DNA from: Brenneria rubrifaciens
GTDB lineage: Bacteria; Pseudomonadota; Gammaproteobacteria; Enterobacterales; Enterobacteriaceae
Direction of reading: 5' to 3'
Assembly: GCF_005484945.1 (NCBI RefSeq)
Contig: NZ_CP034035.1
Span: 3,348,001-3,412,000, forward strand
DNA length: 64,000 nucleotides
Both the position numbers and the translations under genes were made by a program. Positions 19,719 through 29,499 of this stretch are shown in pieces. Below the pieces are notes generated by a model. The model was not told where the DNA came from, ran no database searches, and saw nothing but the letters and a program-made list of their open reading frames with translations. The stretch's first letter is position 1; each line of letters begins with the position of its first letter.

Positions 19719-19997
19719 ATCCAAACAAGCAAAGGCCGCTGAACGCTTGATAGTTTCCCGGTTAATTGATTAATTTATATGACTGCTAAGTCGGCTAGAC
19801 TGGAAAACATAATTAAGTGAAGGGTTAAAAAGCTCAGAAATTAATAATCAGACCGGGATGAGAAAAACGGAATATCAATCAAAGAAGAATTATAAATAAC
19901 CTGTTTATAATACAGTCCATTCAGAATATGCCTTTTAAAATCGCCAACCAGAGGAAAGCCATTACGGCGCTTCCCTCATGGGAAAACCTTTTCCTGC

Positions 19998-20129
19998 TTA
20001 CTGCGTACTACGCTGTATTGCTTCCCCACCGGCCTCAACATCCTGCCCGACACCGCGAGTCGTGTTACACCCAGCTACGGCAGATAGAATCAGCACAGAA
20101 AGAATAACGGCAAGACTTTTCTTCAACAT
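19998..20129 (-). CDS. ecnB: Entericidin family lipoprotein
   Basis: This is a 43-residue small lipoprotein. A Lys-Lys start and hydrophobic stretch lead to the lipobox AVAGC, then a short Gly/Ala/Gln tail ([18 protein letters not shown]) typical of EcnA/EcnB. E. coli EcnB is an osmotically and stationary-phase-regulated bacteriolytic lipoprotein with EcnA as antidote. Only one copy is seen here, so the A/B distinction is not firm. I start at ATG 20129, with AGGAA upstream, and not at the longer open frame beginning at 20201. Position beside efp is conserved. Confidence 0.85.
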   Translation of the reverse strand: MLKKSLAVILSVLILSAVAGCNTTRGVGQDVEAGGEAIQRSTQ

Positions 20130-20310
20130 AGGTAATTCCTTCTTAGTGATAAGAAAAAACGTCTCTTTAAGCGTAGTCAATATTGGCCATATCTGTGGCA
20201 TTTTTTATGCTTAATGCAAACCGGTCTGTCCAAATAAGAAAAAACCGCCTGCGTTAAACGGTCCGACTTTCGTGGGCAGAATAATTGCGGCGGTTTTAAA
20301 AAGAATTAAA

Positions 20311-20877
20311 TTATTTAACGCGAGATACATACTCGCCAGAACGGGTATCCACTTTAATCACTTCGCCAATTTGCACAAACAACGGCACTTTTACTACCGC
20401 GCCAGTGTTCAGCGTCGCAGGTTTACCGCCAGTACCGGCAGTATCACCTTTCAGACCGGGATCGGTATCAGTAATTTCCAGTTCAACAAAATTCGGCGGC
20501 GTCACGGAAATCGGCTGACCGTTCCACAGCGTCACGATGCATTCGGCCTGATCAAGCAGCCATTTGGCGTTATCGCCAACTGCTTTTTCATCCGCAGCCA
20601 ATTGTTCGAACGTTTCGTTATTCATGAAATGCCAGAACTCACCGTCGTTGTACAGGTAAGTCAGGTTCATATCGACAACATCCGCACCTTCGGCAGAATC
20701 AGTGGATTTGAATGTTTTTTCGATCAGCTTGCCCGTCAGCAGACGACGCATTTTCACGCGTGCGAAAGCCTGACCTTTACCCGGTTTGACGAACTCACTT
20801 GATTCGACGGCATAAGGCTCGCCCTCGAACATGATTTTAAGACCGGAACGGAAATCGTTGCTAAAATAAGTCGCCAT
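20311..20877 (-). CDS. efp: Elongation factor P
   Basis: This 188-residue, tRNA-shaped translation factor binds between the P and E sites and relieves stalling at consecutive prolines. Lys34 sits in [10 protein letters not shown], the residue beta-lysylated by EpmA. It is nearly identical to E. coli EF-P throughout, with the C-terminal [18 protein letters not shown]. It is divergent from epmB, with only 39 bases between their starts, so the two promoters must overlap. A weak GGCGG-T-rich hairpin at 20241-20297 may end its transcript. Confidence 0.98.
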   Translation of the reverse strand: MATYFSNDFRSGLKIMFEGEPYAVESSEFVKPGKGQAFARVKMRRLLTGKLIEKTFKSTDSAEGADVVDMNLTYLYNDGEFWHFMNNETFEQLAADEKAVGDNAKWLLDQAECIVTLWNGQPISVTPPNFVELEITDTDPGLKGDTAGTGGKPATLNTGAVVKVPLFVQIGEVIKVDTRSGEYVSRVK

Positions 20878-20916
20878 AAAGGCCCTCTACATTTGATACT
20901 GGTACTAAGCCAAAAA

Positions 20917-21966
20917 ATGGCAAACATTGTAACCCTAAATATACCCTCCAGAGAAGATTGGTTGCAGCAACTTGCGGACGTAATTACCGATCCGGAAGAA
21001 TTACTGCAACTTTTGGCGCTGAGTGACAACGCCAAACTCCGGCAAGGCGATGATGCCCGTCGACTTTTCCCGTTGCGTGTTCCCCGCGCATTCGCGGCAC
21101 GCATGCAAAAAGGCAACGCGAACGACCCGCTTTTACTCCAAGTGCTTACCTCACGCGAAGAATTCATCGCCACGCCGGGTTTCAGCCGCGATCCGCTGGA
21201 TGAACAGCATAGCGTCGTTCCGGGATTACTGCACAAATACCACACCCGTGCGCTGCTGCTGGTAAAAGGCGGCTGTGCGGTCAACTGCCGCTACTGTTTT
21301 CGCCGGCATTTCCCCTATCAGGACAATCAGGGAAACAAGACAAACTGGCGCCAGGCGTTGGACTATATCCAGGCACATACCGAACTGGATGAAATCATTT
21401 TCTCCGGCGGCGATCCACTGATGGCGAAAGACCATGAGCTTGACTGGCTGATCGCCAAACTGGAAAACATACCGCATCTGAAGCGGCTGCGTATCCATAC
21501 ACGCTTGCCCGTGGTGATCCCGGCGCGGATTACCGATACGTTGTGCCAGCGGTTATCACAAACATCACTTCAGATTCTGCTGGTCACGCATATTAATCAT
21601 CCGCAGGAGATTGATGCTGATGTAATACAAAGTATGGCCCGTTTGCGTCGCGCAGGCGTCACCCTGCTGAATCAGAGTGTTTTGCTGCGTGGGGTGAACG
21701 ATAATTCGGACACGCTGGCAGACCTGAGCAATAGGCTGTTTGATGCAGGTATACTGCCCTACTATCTCCATGTGCTGGATAAAGTGCAGGGTGCGGCACA
21801 TTTTCTGGTCAGTGACGATGAAGCCCGCTCGCTGGTCAAATCACTGATGAAAAAAGTGTCTGGCTATCTGGTTCCCCGTCTGGCGCGAGAAATCGGCGGC
21901 GAAGACAGCAAAACGCCGCTGGATCTGAGACTCAGGCAAACTCAGGACGACAGCCCCTTTGCGTAA
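20917..21966 (+). CDS. epmB: EF-P (R)-beta-lysine synthase, lysine 2,3-aminomutase EpmB
   Basis: This 349-residue radical SAM, PLP-dependent enzyme turns lysine into (R)-beta-lysine for EpmA. The cluster motif CAVNCRYCFRRHF is near residue 120; SGGDPLMAKD follows; the C-terminus ends with SGYLVPRLAREIGGE, which holds the PLP lysine region. I start at ATG 20917 (MANIVTLN), the E. coli start; eight upstream in-frame residues are dropped. No strong ribosome site is visible. It is divergent from efp, its eventual target. Confidence 0.96.
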   Translation: MANIVTLNIPSREDWLQQLADVITDPEELLQLLALSDNAKLRQGDDARRLFPLRVPRAFAARMQKGNANDPLLLQVLTSREEFIATPGFSRDPLDEQHSVVPGLLHKYHTRALLLVKGGCAVNCRYCFRRHFPYQDNQGNKTNWRQALDYIQAHTELDEIIFSGGDPLMAKDHELDWLIAKLENIPHLKRLRIHTRLPVVIPARITDTLCQRLSQTSLQILLVTHINHPQEIDADVIQSMARLRRAGVTLLNQSVLLRGVNDNSDTLADLSNRLFDAGILPYYLHVLDKVQGAAHFLVSDDEARSLVKSLMKKVSGYLVPRLAREIGGEDSKTPLDLRLRQTQDDSPFA

Positions 21967-22048
21967 AAAGAACCGGCGAATTCACAGAGTGCATTCGCCA
22001 GGTTATGTATTTTGAGTACACGCTCCCGTCAGGGAAAATAGCGCTCGC

Positions 22049-22393
22049 TTAGGGGCACTTATACACGGTGCCAACCATCTCGCTGTCCAGCGGTGCGAAG
22101 CTTGACCAGAAGGTTTCACTTGGGCTGGTCACGCCATAAAGGGTATTTCCTCCCATCGCCGCGGCTTTATTACGCAAATCGTTCGCCGCACCGCGCATTG
22201 AGCTGCCATCGCTTTCATTGCCGGATAACCAGTTAGACTGGCTACCGCTGGCCTGCCCCAGTAACTGACACTCATCCCCCGGTTTGGTATCCGTAAACGA
22301 GACAGCCTGTCCCGCGGCACTGAGCTGATTGGTTGTATTACAGCCGGCAAGCAAGACGACCGCAGAGATAGCCAGTAACTTGCGAATCTGCAT
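22049..22393 (-). CDS. DUF4156 lipoprotein, YjeI-like
   Basis: This 114-residue predicted lipoprotein has the start MQIRKLLAISAVVLLAGC with its lipobox Cys at about 18. Two further Cys (GDECQLLG and the penultimate residue) flank a Gly/Asn-rich domain with AANDLRNKAAAMGGNTLYG, the typical DUF4156 core. Function is unknown; it is probably in the envelope. E. coli yjeI also lies beside epmB. I start at ATG 22393 because GGAGG precedes it; the upstream open frame lacks a signal. Confidence 0.8.
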   Translation of the reverse strand: MQIRKLLAISAVVLLAGCNTTNQLSAAGQAVSFTDTKPGDECQLLGQASGSQSNWLSGNESDGSSMRGAANDLRNKAAAMGGNTLYGVTSPSETFWSSFAPLDSEMVGTVYKCP

Positions 22394-22433
22394 TTTCCCC
22401 TCCATGTAATTGAAAAATAAACGATTAGATAAA

Positions 22434-24083
22434 TCAGGCACGCCATTTTTTGAAGCGGTTAATCAGGCCATTGGTTGAACTGTCATGGCTGGTCACCTCT
22501 GCTGCGTCTTCCAGCTCCGGTAAAATACGGTTAGCCAGTTGTTTACCCAATTCCACTCCCCACTGATCGAACGTGAAGATGTTCAGAATCGCGCCCTGAG
22601 TAAAGATTTTGTGTTCATAAAGCGCGATTAGTGCGCCCAGGCTAAAAGGCGTCATCTCACGCAGCAGAATCGAGTTGGTTGGACGGTTACCTTCAAAGAC
22701 TTTAAAAGGCGCCACATGCTGAATGTCTTCCGCTGTTTTACCCGCTGCGGCAAATTCCGCGTCGACCACGTCACGGCGCTTACCGAATGCCAGCGCTTCA
22801 GTTTGCGCGAAGAAGTTGGACAACAGTTTGCTGTGGTGATCGCCCAGCGGATTATGACTCAATGCCGGTGCGATGAAGTCGCAGGGAACCAGTTTTGTTC
22901 CCTGATGAATTAGCTGGTAAAACGCATGCTGACCATTGGTGCCCGGCTCCCCCCAGATAATTGGGCCGGTCTGATAATCCACCGGATTACCGTTGCGATC
23001 GACATATTTCCCGTTGGATTCCATATTCCCCTGTTGGAAATAAGCGGCAAAACGGTGCATATATTGGTCGTAAGGCAAAATCGCTTCCGTTTCCGCACCG
23101 AAGAAATTGTTGTACCAAATCCCGATCAGCGCCAGTAATACCGGCAGGTTTTGTTCCGCCGGCGTTGAAGCGAAATGTTTATCCATGGCGTGAGCACCAC
23201 TCAGCAGTTGCTCGAAGTGATCAAATCCCAGTGAAAGAGCGATCGACAAGCCAATGGCCGACCACAGTGAATAACGTCCGCCGACCCAGTCCCAGAACTC
23301 GAACATATTGTCGGTATCGATGCCGAATTCGCTGACGGCTTTCGCATTGGTCGACAAGGCTGCAAAGTGTTTTGCGACATGCTTGTCGTCCTGCGCCGTT
23401 TTCAGAAACCACTCACGGGCGCTATGTGCGTTGGTCATGGTTTCCTGCGTGGTGAAGGTCTTGGACGCCACCAGAAACAACGTGGTTTCAGGATTCAGCG
23501 GCTTGAGCGTCTCTGCGATATGCGTGCCATCCACATTGGAGACAAAATGCATATTCAAATGATTTTTATAGGGCTTCATCGCTTCGGTCACCATGTACGG
23601 CCCCAGATCGGAGCCACCGATACCAATATTCACAACATCGGTTATCGTTTTACCGGTAAATCCTTTCCAGTCTCCGCCAATAACGCGCTCGCTGAACTGT
23701 TTCATCTTTTCCAGCACCGCGTTCACTTCCGGCATTACATCCTGGCCATCGACCAGAATCGGGGTATTACTGCGGTTACGTAGCGCAACATGCAGCACGG
23801 CCCGCCCTTCCGTCCGGTTGATTTTTTCACCGGAAAACATAGCATTGATCGATCCGGCCAAATCCGTTTCCCGCGCCAGCGCCTGGAGTTTTTCCAGCGT
23901 TTCACCGGTAATGCGGTTTTTGGAGTAATCCACCAGAATCTGATCGTCAAATGTTGCGGAAAAACGGGTGAAACGCTCGTCGTCCTGTGCAAATAATTCA
24001 CTGATTTTCAGGTCTTTAATCACTTTAAAATGCTGTTGCAGCGCCCGCCACGCGGCAGTCTGACTTGGATTGATATTTTGCAT
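22434..24083 (-). CDS. pgi: Glucose-6-phosphate isomerase
   Basis: This 549-residue, E. coli-length cytosolic enzyme interconverts glucose-6-phosphate and fructose-6-phosphate. Family signatures are intact: [12 protein letters not shown] (about 150), [12 protein letters not shown], and the catalytic Glu and His in GNMESNGK and [14 protein letters not shown] Lys in the C-terminal [11 protein letters not shown] tail is conserved. It is divergent from lysC, as in E. coli, with the lysine riboswitch between them. Confidence 0.98.
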   Translation of the reverse strand: MQNINPSQTAAWRALQQHFKVIKDLKISELFAQDDERFTRFSATFDDQILVDYSKNRITGETLEKLQALARETDLAGSINAMFSGEKINRTEGRAVLHVALRNRSNTPILVDGQDVMPEVNAVLEKMKQFSERVIGGDWKGFTGKTITDVVNIGIGGSDLGPYMVTEAMKPYKNHLNMHFVSNVDGTHIAETLKPLNPETTLFLVASKTFTTQETMTNAHSAREWFLKTAQDDKHVAKHFAALSTNAKAVSEFGIDTDNMFEFWDWVGGRYSLWSAIGLSIALSLGFDHFEQLLSGAHAMDKHFASTPAEQNLPVLLALIGIWYNNFFGAETEAILPYDQYMHRFAAYFQQGNMESNGKYVDRNGNPVDYQTGPIIWGEPGTNGQHAFYQLIHQGTKLVPCDFIAPALSHNPLGDHHSKLLSNFFAQTEALAFGKRRDVVDAEFAAAGKTAEDIQHVAPFKVFEGNRPTNSILLREMTPFSLGALIALYEHKIFTQGAILNIFTFDQWGVELGKQLANRILPELEDAAEVTSHDSSTNGLINRFKKWRA

Positions 24084-24196
24084 AACGACTCGTTCTCTCT
24101 CAGTTTGAATTCAAAAGTTACTAAACCGATTGTATCCCGTAAAACGCCGATTGAGATCCCTTTTCTTGCTAAATGCCCCTCACCCACTTTTGCTTA

Positions 24197-24225
24197 TTGA
24201 CAGCAGCAAAATTACCCGTTATTTC
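24197..24225 (+). promoter_or_regulatory. Candidate lysC promoter
   Basis: TTGACA (24197-24202), 17 bases, then TATTTC. The -35 is perfect and the -10 is weak. It lies about 30 bases before the riboswitch aptamer, the right distance for a leader transcript. Confidence 0.45.
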
Positions 24226-24256
24226 TAATGCCGTACTTGCACATTCAGTGTGCAAG

Positions 24257-24443
24257 CCAGAAGAGGAGCGTTGCCCAGGTAGGGTATCGGAGGAGCCGTA
24301 ATCCGATAATGATACCCCAGGGGGAGCGACGCCGAGATGACGTGCGATACGGTATGCACATCATCGACCGCAGGGGCTGAATCCCCTGGGTTGTCACCCG
24401 GTTCGTCCTGATTAGGACGTTCAGCAAGGTGGAGCGCTTCTGG
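24257..24443 (+). promoter_or_regulatory. Lysine riboswitch (L box) upstream of lysC
   Basis: The aptamer is closed by CCAGAAG at 24257 pairing with CTTCTGG at 24437. Inside are the conserved L-box elements in order: AGAGGAGCG, AGGTAGGGTATCGGAGGAGC, GGGGAGCGACGCCGAGAT, a GGGGCTGAATCCCC hairpin, TTGTCACCCGG, and GGTGGAGCGC before closure. Lysine binding is known to shut off lysC expression. The 126 bases between aptamer and lysC start form the expression platform; I see no clear T-tract terminator there, so translational or Rho-linked control, as in E. coli, is more likely. Confidence 0.93.
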
Positions 24444-24569
24444 GTGTATCGTAGTTTTCGCTTTCTACGCCTGCTCCCTGCTTACCGCTCTTCCCTTGTG
24501 CCAAGGCTGATTAATGGACTGCCGTTGTTCACTCGGAAACAACCGCGCCCCTGACACGAGGTTCTTTAA

Positions 24570-25946
24570 ATGTCTGCTACTGAAGTCGTTGCACCAGCGC
24601 ATCCTATTGTTATTGCCAAATTCGGCGGGACCAGCGTCGCCGATTTTGACGCCATGAATCGTAGCGCCGATGTCGTTCTTTCCAACCCCGCGGTACGGGT
24701 TGTTGTTCTGTCAGCGTCAGCAGGTGTGACAAACTTGCTGGTCGCGCTGGCTGAAGGCCAGCGTCAGGAAGAACGTACTGGGCATCTGGCCAGGATTCGT
24801 CAAATCCAATATGCCATTATCGATCGTCTGGAAAAACCTGACGTCATCCGGGATGAAATTGATCGGATGCTGGAAAACATCTCCACGTTGTCGGAAGCGG
24901 CTGCGCTGGCGACGTCCAACGCCCTGACGGATGAGCTGGTCAGTCACGGCGAAGTGATGTCCACTCTGCTGTTCGTTGAGGTTCTGCGACAGCGTGATGT
25001 GGCGGCGGAGTGGTTCGATGTCCGTAAGATCATGCGTACAGACGATCATTTCGGCCGGGCGCAACCCGACTGTCAGGCGTTGGGCGAACTGACGCGCAGC
25101 CAGTTGCAACCACGTCTTGCACAAGGGTTAATCATCACCCAGGGCTTTATCGGCAGCGAAGCCAAAGGCAGAACCACCACTTTAGGGCGCGGCGGCAGCG
25201 ATTACACCGCCGCGCTGCTGGGAGAAGCCTTGAACGCCAGCCGCATCGATATCTGGACGGATGTTCCCGGCATCTACACCACCGATCCGCGCGTGGTGCC
25301 GGCGGCAAAACGTATTGACGAAATTATGTTTGAAGAGGCCGCGGAAATGGCAACGTTCGGTGCGAAAGTCCTGCATCCGGCGACACTCTTGCCTGCCGTC
25401 CGCAGTGATATTCCGGTGTTTGTCGGCTCCAGTAAAGATCCGGCCGCAGGCGGCACGCTCGTGTGCAATAAAACCGAAAACCTCCCGTTATTCCGTGCGT
25501 TGGCGCTGCGTCGCAAACAAACCCTGCTCACCCTGCATAGCCTGAATATGCTGCATGCACGCGGTTTTCTGGCCGAAGTATTCAGCATCCTCGCCCGTCA
25601 TAATATTTCCGTGGACTTGATTACCACATCAGAAGTCAATGTGGCCCTGACCCTGGATACCACCGGCTCTACGTCAACGGGGGATAGCCTGCTGTCCAGC
25701 GCCTTGCTGACCGAACTGTCTTCACTGTGCCGGGTGGAAGTGGAAGAAAACCTGTCGCTGGTCGCGCTTATCGGCAACAAACTGTCGCAGGCTTGTGGCG
25801 TGGGTAAAGAAGTTTTTGGCGTACTGGAGCCGTTCAATATCCGTTTGATTTGCTACGGCGCCAGCAGCAATAACCTGTGTTTTCTCGTTCCCGGCAATGA
25901 TGCCGAGCGCGTCGTGCAAACCTTGCATCACAGCCTGTTCGAGTAA
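24570..25946 (+). CDS. lysC: Lysine-sensitive aspartokinase III
   Basis: This 458-residue enzyme (449 in E. coli) catalyses the first step of the aspartate family: aspartate + ATP to aspartyl phosphate. The substrate motif KFGGTSVADFDAMNR is at residue 17, then TLGRGGSDYTAALLGEAL, and WTDVPGIYTTDPR. Two ACT domains after residue 300 (TLHSLNMLHARGFLAEVF) bind lysine for feedback inhibition. It is controlled by lysine twice, through the riboswitch and allosterically. The lack of a homoserine dehydrogenase domain separates it from ThrA and MetL. Confidence 0.97.
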   Translation: MSATEVVAPAHPIVIAKFGGTSVADFDAMNRSADVVLSNPAVRVVVLSASAGVTNLLVALAEGQRQEERTGHLARIRQIQYAIIDRLEKPDVIRDEIDRMLENISTLSEAAALATSNALTDELVSHGEVMSTLLFVEVLRQRDVAAEWFDVRKIMRTDDHFGRAQPDCQALGELTRSQLQPRLAQGLIITQGFIGSEAKGRTTTLGRGGSDYTAALLGEALNASRIDIWTDVPGIYTTDPRVVPAAKRIDEIMFEEAAEMATFGAKVLHPATLLPAVRSDIPVFVGSSKDPAAGGTLVCNKTENLPLFRALALRRKQTLLTLHSLNMLHARGFLAEVFSILARHNISVDLITTSEVNVALTLDTTGSTSTGDSLLSSALLTELSSLCRVEVEENLSLVALIGNKLSQACGVGKEVFGVLEPFNIRLICYGASSNNLCFLVPGNDAERVVQTLHHSLFE

Positions 25947-25971
25947 CAAGCCTCGCGCTCACTGTGCGTCT

Positions 25972-26005
25972 TAAACAAATGGGGAAACATTTTCCCATTT
26001 GTTTA
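25972..26005. terminator. Bidirectional terminator between lysC and yjbB
   Basis: A long near-perfect inverted repeat (TAAACAAATGGG and complement, with an inner GAAA/TTTC extension) ends in GTTTA on both strands. It lies between two convergent genes. Confidence 0.85.
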
Positions 26006-26019
26006 ACCCTCAACAATCA

Positions 26020-27666
26020 TTACAACGTCAGCGGCATCTCCTCACGCTCGTCATCTCCATCATGCGACAAGAGCAGCCCGTTATAAGCCACCGCGCAAAA
26101 GAGCGAATTCAACCGGTTCATATCGCCCAGCAAGCCCAAATGCAGTGAGCTGGTTTCCAGGCTTTGCACATTCTGCTGATGCAATCGATCAACGTGAGCA
26201 TGGGCATAACGTCGCTTCAGAATGCGGAAACGGTGTTTGGCGCGGCGCAGACGTTTGGCGCTGGCGATATCTTCAGAAAGAAACACCGCCAATCCAAGCC
26301 GTAGGTTTGCCAGCAATTGTTCGTGCAAATGATTTAACTCCTCCAACCCCTGAGAAGAAAAAGCACGACGCACTCTGGACGCGTTATCGGCGACTTCATC
26401 CGCCATACGCTCGATGATATCGCCCGCCTGCTCAAGATTCAGCGCCATTTCGATCATTTCGGCCCAGCGTCGGGAATCCCGTTCATCCAGATCATCTTTT
26501 CGGATCTGCGCCAGATAGAGCTTGGTTGCGGTATAGAGCACATCGACATCGTCGTTCAGCCGCCGAATCTCCCGCCGCTGCATAGGGTCGCCCTGCAAAA
26601 CTTTCCGGTAAAGCCGCAGCATCTGCTCAAGCACATCACCGATACGCAGGGTTTCCCGCGCGGCATTCGTCAGCGCCAGTGCTGGCGTATCCAACGCACT
26701 GGTATCCAGATGCCGGGGTTTCATCTGGATATCCACCTCTGGCGAATCGGCGATCATCATGCAGGACAAACGGGCCACCATCTCGGTAAACGGAATGAGT
26801 ATCAAGCAGCGAATAAGGTTGTAGAAAAGATGGAAGTAAATTACCACCTCTTCCGGGGCGAGCGGTAACCGCTTAAGACAGTGAGACAAGGGCGAGACAA
26901 AGGGCAGCACAACCAGACAGCCAATCAGCTTGAACAGCACACTGCCCAACGCTACCCGCCGGCCCGCCGCATTCTGCGACGTGGAGCCGATCATGATCAG
27001 CACCCCGCTGCCCAGATTGGCGCCGATGACCAAACACATCGCCACCTCCAGGGAAATCACACCGCTGGCCGTCAAGGTTGCGGTCAATAACACCGCCGCC
27101 AGACTGGAATAGCTCACTACCGCGAACAGGGCGCCGATCAGCGCATCCAGCAACGTGTCGCCGGTTAGCGACGAGAAAAGCACTTTAACCCCTGCGGTCT
27201 GGGTAATAGGCGTGGCCGCCGCCACAATCATTTCCAACGCCAGCAGAATCAGTCCGAGTCCGATAGCCACCCGGCCAATCTGACCAATACGCGTCTGCTT
27301 GCGGCCGAGGAAAAGAACCACCCCCAGAAAAATCAGCAACGGAGAAAGCCAGGAGAAATCGAACGTCAGTACCCTCACCATCAGCGCAGTACCGACATCC
27401 GCGCCGAGGATAATGACCAGCGCCGGCGGCAACGCCACCAATCCCTGCGAGACAAAGGAGGTTGTCAGCAACGCAGTGGCGTTACTGCTCTGCACTAACG
27501 CCGTGACACCAATTCCCGCCATAAATGCCAGAGGCTTCTTCTCGATACTTTCGCTCAGTACCCGCCGTAAGTTGGCGCCATAGATCCTCATGATGCCGGT
27601 ACGAACAATGTGAGTCCCCCAAACCAGCAACGCAATTGCAGAAAGTAAATGCAGCAGTGTTAACAC
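26020..27666 (-). CDS. yjbB: Na/Pi cotransporter family protein YjbB
   Basis: This 548-residue protein has two repeated Na/Pi-cotransporter halves (GVTALVQSSNAT near residue 55, with a paired AVVSYSSLAAVLLTATLT near 185) and a PhoU-like C-terminal helical domain (DVLEQMLRLYRKVLQG onward). In E. coli YjbB exports phosphate when polyphosphate rises. The C-terminal signature HAHVDRLHQQNVQSLETSSLH is almost as in E. coli. I start at GTG 27666, with AGAGG 9 bases upstream and an E. coli-like N-terminus; the longer frame from ATG 27702 lacks a ribosome site. Confidence 0.93.
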   Translation of the reverse strand: MLTLLHLLSAIALLVWGTHIVRTGIMRIYGANLRRVLSESIEKKPLAFMAGIGVTALVQSSNATALLTTSFVSQGLVALPPALVIILGADVGTALMVRVLTFDFSWLSPLLIFLGVVLFLGRKQTRIGQIGRVAIGLGLILLALEMIVAAATPITQTAGVKVLFSSLTGDTLLDALIGALFAVVSYSSLAAVLLTATLTASGVISLEVAMCLVIGANLGSGVLIMIGSTSQNAAGRRVALGSVLFKLIGCLVVLPFVSPLSHCLKRLPLAPEEVVIYFHLFYNLIRCLILIPFTEMVARLSCMMIADSPEVDIQMKPRHLDTSALDTPALALTNAARETLRIGDVLEQMLRLYRKVLQGDPMQRREIRRLNDDVDVLYTATKLYLAQIRKDDLDERDSRRWAEMIEMALNLEQAGDIIERMADEVADNASRVRRAFSSQGLEELNHLHEQLLANLRLGLAVFLSEDIASAKRLRRAKHRFRILKRRYAHAHVDRLHQQNVQSLETSSLHLGLLGDMNRLNSLFCAVAYNGLLLSHDGDDEREEMPLTL

Positions 27667-27958
27667 AAAGTTAATACCTCTAAGCAAATATAAATTAAAC
27701 ATTCGGTAATCAACATATTACCAAATGTTTCCCGCCTGAAATGTCCGGCCAGCTTTGAGTGGAACAAATCTGCTGACATGATTCAGTACAAATAATTAAT
27801 AAAATGACAATATTTACAAAATAGAACCTAAATCAATAAGAGGTCTGTTTCTTTTTTCTGGTCAGATGACAAACGCTATGCTTTCTCACCTCCTGTAACC
27901 ATAATTGGTTATGGAAATAACCGAGCTCCAGACACCTCTTAAGCTGTAAGGAAAATGG

Positions 27959-29413
27959 ATGAAGACCCAAACATCATATGGCCTCAATTGGCTTCCGCTT
28001 GTCATCATTTTGGCTATCGCCAGCGTTCTTTGGCAATTTACTCCCCCCACAGGACTGAGCCAGGCCGCCTGGCATTCGACCCTCATTTTTGTTGCTACCA
28101 TTGTTTGTATTGTTGCCAATGTTCTTCCCATTGGCGCCATCGGTATTATCAGCATAACGCTGTTTGCCCTGACATATGCGGCAGGTGATACCACCGCGAC
28201 GGGCGCGATACAAACCGCACTCAGCGATCTGAACAGTTCACTGATCTGGCTGATCGTCGTGGCGTTTATGATCGCTCGCGGCTTTATCAAAACCGGCCTT
28301 GGTCGCCGTATCGCGTTACAAATGATCCGTCTGCTAGGTAAGCGTACGCTTGGCCTGGCGTACGGCCTGGCCTTTGCCGATTTGGTGCTGTCGCCGGCCA
28401 TGCCAAGCAATACCGCACGCTGCGGCGGTATTATCTATCCTATCGCGGATTCGTTATCGCGCAGCTTTGATTCAAAACCAGATGACGCCTCACGCAGTAA
28501 AATCGGAACATTCCTGATCACCTGTATCGGTAACGTCAATGACGTTACCGCATCCATGTTCATGACCGCCTATACCGGTAACCTGCTGGCGGTAAAGCTG
28601 GCCGCGAACGCCGGAGTCACCATCACCTGGGGCAGTTGGTTCCTTGCCGCGCTGGTTCCTTGCCTGATCTCGTTAAGCGTTGTTCCCTTGTTTGTTTACT
28701 GGCTGACCAAACCGGAAATTCGACATACGCCCGACGCGCCCAAACTGGCGGTCAGCGAGCTGGAAAAAATGGGGCGCATGACCCGCGGTGAGTGGCTAAT
28801 GGCTTTCACGGTTATCCTGTTGCTGGTTCTGTGGATTTTCGGCGAACATTTAGGGGTTGATGCGACCACCGCTTCTTTCGTGGGCCTGTCCTTCCTGCTG
28901 TTGACCGGTGTCCTCAGTTGGGAAGATGTGAAGAGTGAAAAAGGGGCATGGGATACGCTGATCTGGTTCGCCGCGTTGCTGATGATGGCGAATCAGTTGA
29001 AAAAACTGGGTTTTACCAGTTGGTTTGGCGACTTAATCGGTAACAGTATCGGCCACATGATGCAAGGCACAAGCTGGGTGCTGGTGCTGTTGCTGCTCAA
29101 TGCCGCCTACTTTTATACCCACTATTTCTTTGCCAGCGGCAACGCGCAAATTGCCGCGCTGTTTGCCGTGTTCCTCGGCGTGGGGATTAACCTGAACATC
29201 CCAGCCGTCCCTATGGCATTCATGCTGGCTTTCACCAGTAGCCTGTACTGCTCGTTGACGCAGTATACGCATGCTCGCGGCCCGATCCTGTTTGGTGCCG
29301 GCTATGTCCCCACAGCCGTCTGGTGGCGGACGGGCTTCGTGATTAGCCTCGTCAATCAGGCGATTTTTATGGGCGCCGGTTTGCTGTGGTGGAAAGCGAT
29401 TGGCTTGTATTAA
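27959..29413 (+). CDS. Anion:Na+ symporter / antiporter, DASS family (CitT/TtdT-like)
   Basis: This 484-residue inner-membrane protein has about twelve hydrophobic segments. DASS landmarks are the first-half SPAMPSNTARCGGIIYP near residue 145 and the second-half YFYTHYFFASGNAQIAALFAVF near 385. Members exchange or symport di- and tricarboxylates (citrate, tartrate, succinate, 2-oxoglutarate, malate). The SPAMPSNTAR wording is that of the CitT/TtdT/chloroplast-type group, but the exact substrate cannot be read. It starts at ATG 27959 after AAGGA. No companion lyase genes lie beside it. Confidence 0.85.
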   Translation: MKTQTSYGLNWLPLVIILAIASVLWQFTPPTGLSQAAWHSTLIFVATIVCIVANVLPIGAIGIISITLFALTYAAGDTTATGAIQTALSDLNSSLIWLIVVAFMIARGFIKTGLGRRIALQMIRLLGKRTLGLAYGLAFADLVLSPAMPSNTARCGGIIYPIADSLSRSFDSKPDDASRSKIGTFLITCIGNVNDVTASMFMTAYTGNLLAVKLAANAGVTITWGSWFLAALVPCLISLSVVPLFVYWLTKPEIRHTPDAPKLAVSELEKMGRMTRGEWLMAFTVILLLVLWIFGEHLGVDATTASFVGLSFLLLTGVLSWEDVKSEKGAWDTLIWFAALLMMANQLKKLGFTSWFGDLIGNSIGHMMQGTSWVLVLLLLNAAYFYTHYFFASGNAQIAALFAVFLGVGINLNIPAVPMAFMLAFTSSLYCSLTQYTHARGPILFGAGYVPTAVWWRTGFVISLVNQAIFMGAGLLWWKAIGLY

Positions 29414-29436
29414 AAAACCGGAGGCGCAATACGTGT

Positions 29437-29472
29437 AAAAAAAAATCAGGCCGGGATAACCTCTGGCCTGAT
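29437..29472 (-). terminator. Intrinsic terminator for the TonB receptor gene
   Basis: An 8-bp stem ATCAGGCC/GGCCTGAT with a 12-nt loop is followed on the minus strand by eight or more T. On the + strand GAGTTTTATC follows, so it may also help end the DASS transcript. Confidence 0.88.
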
Positions 29473-29499
29473 GAGTTTTATCGATTTAAAAAAATGGCG

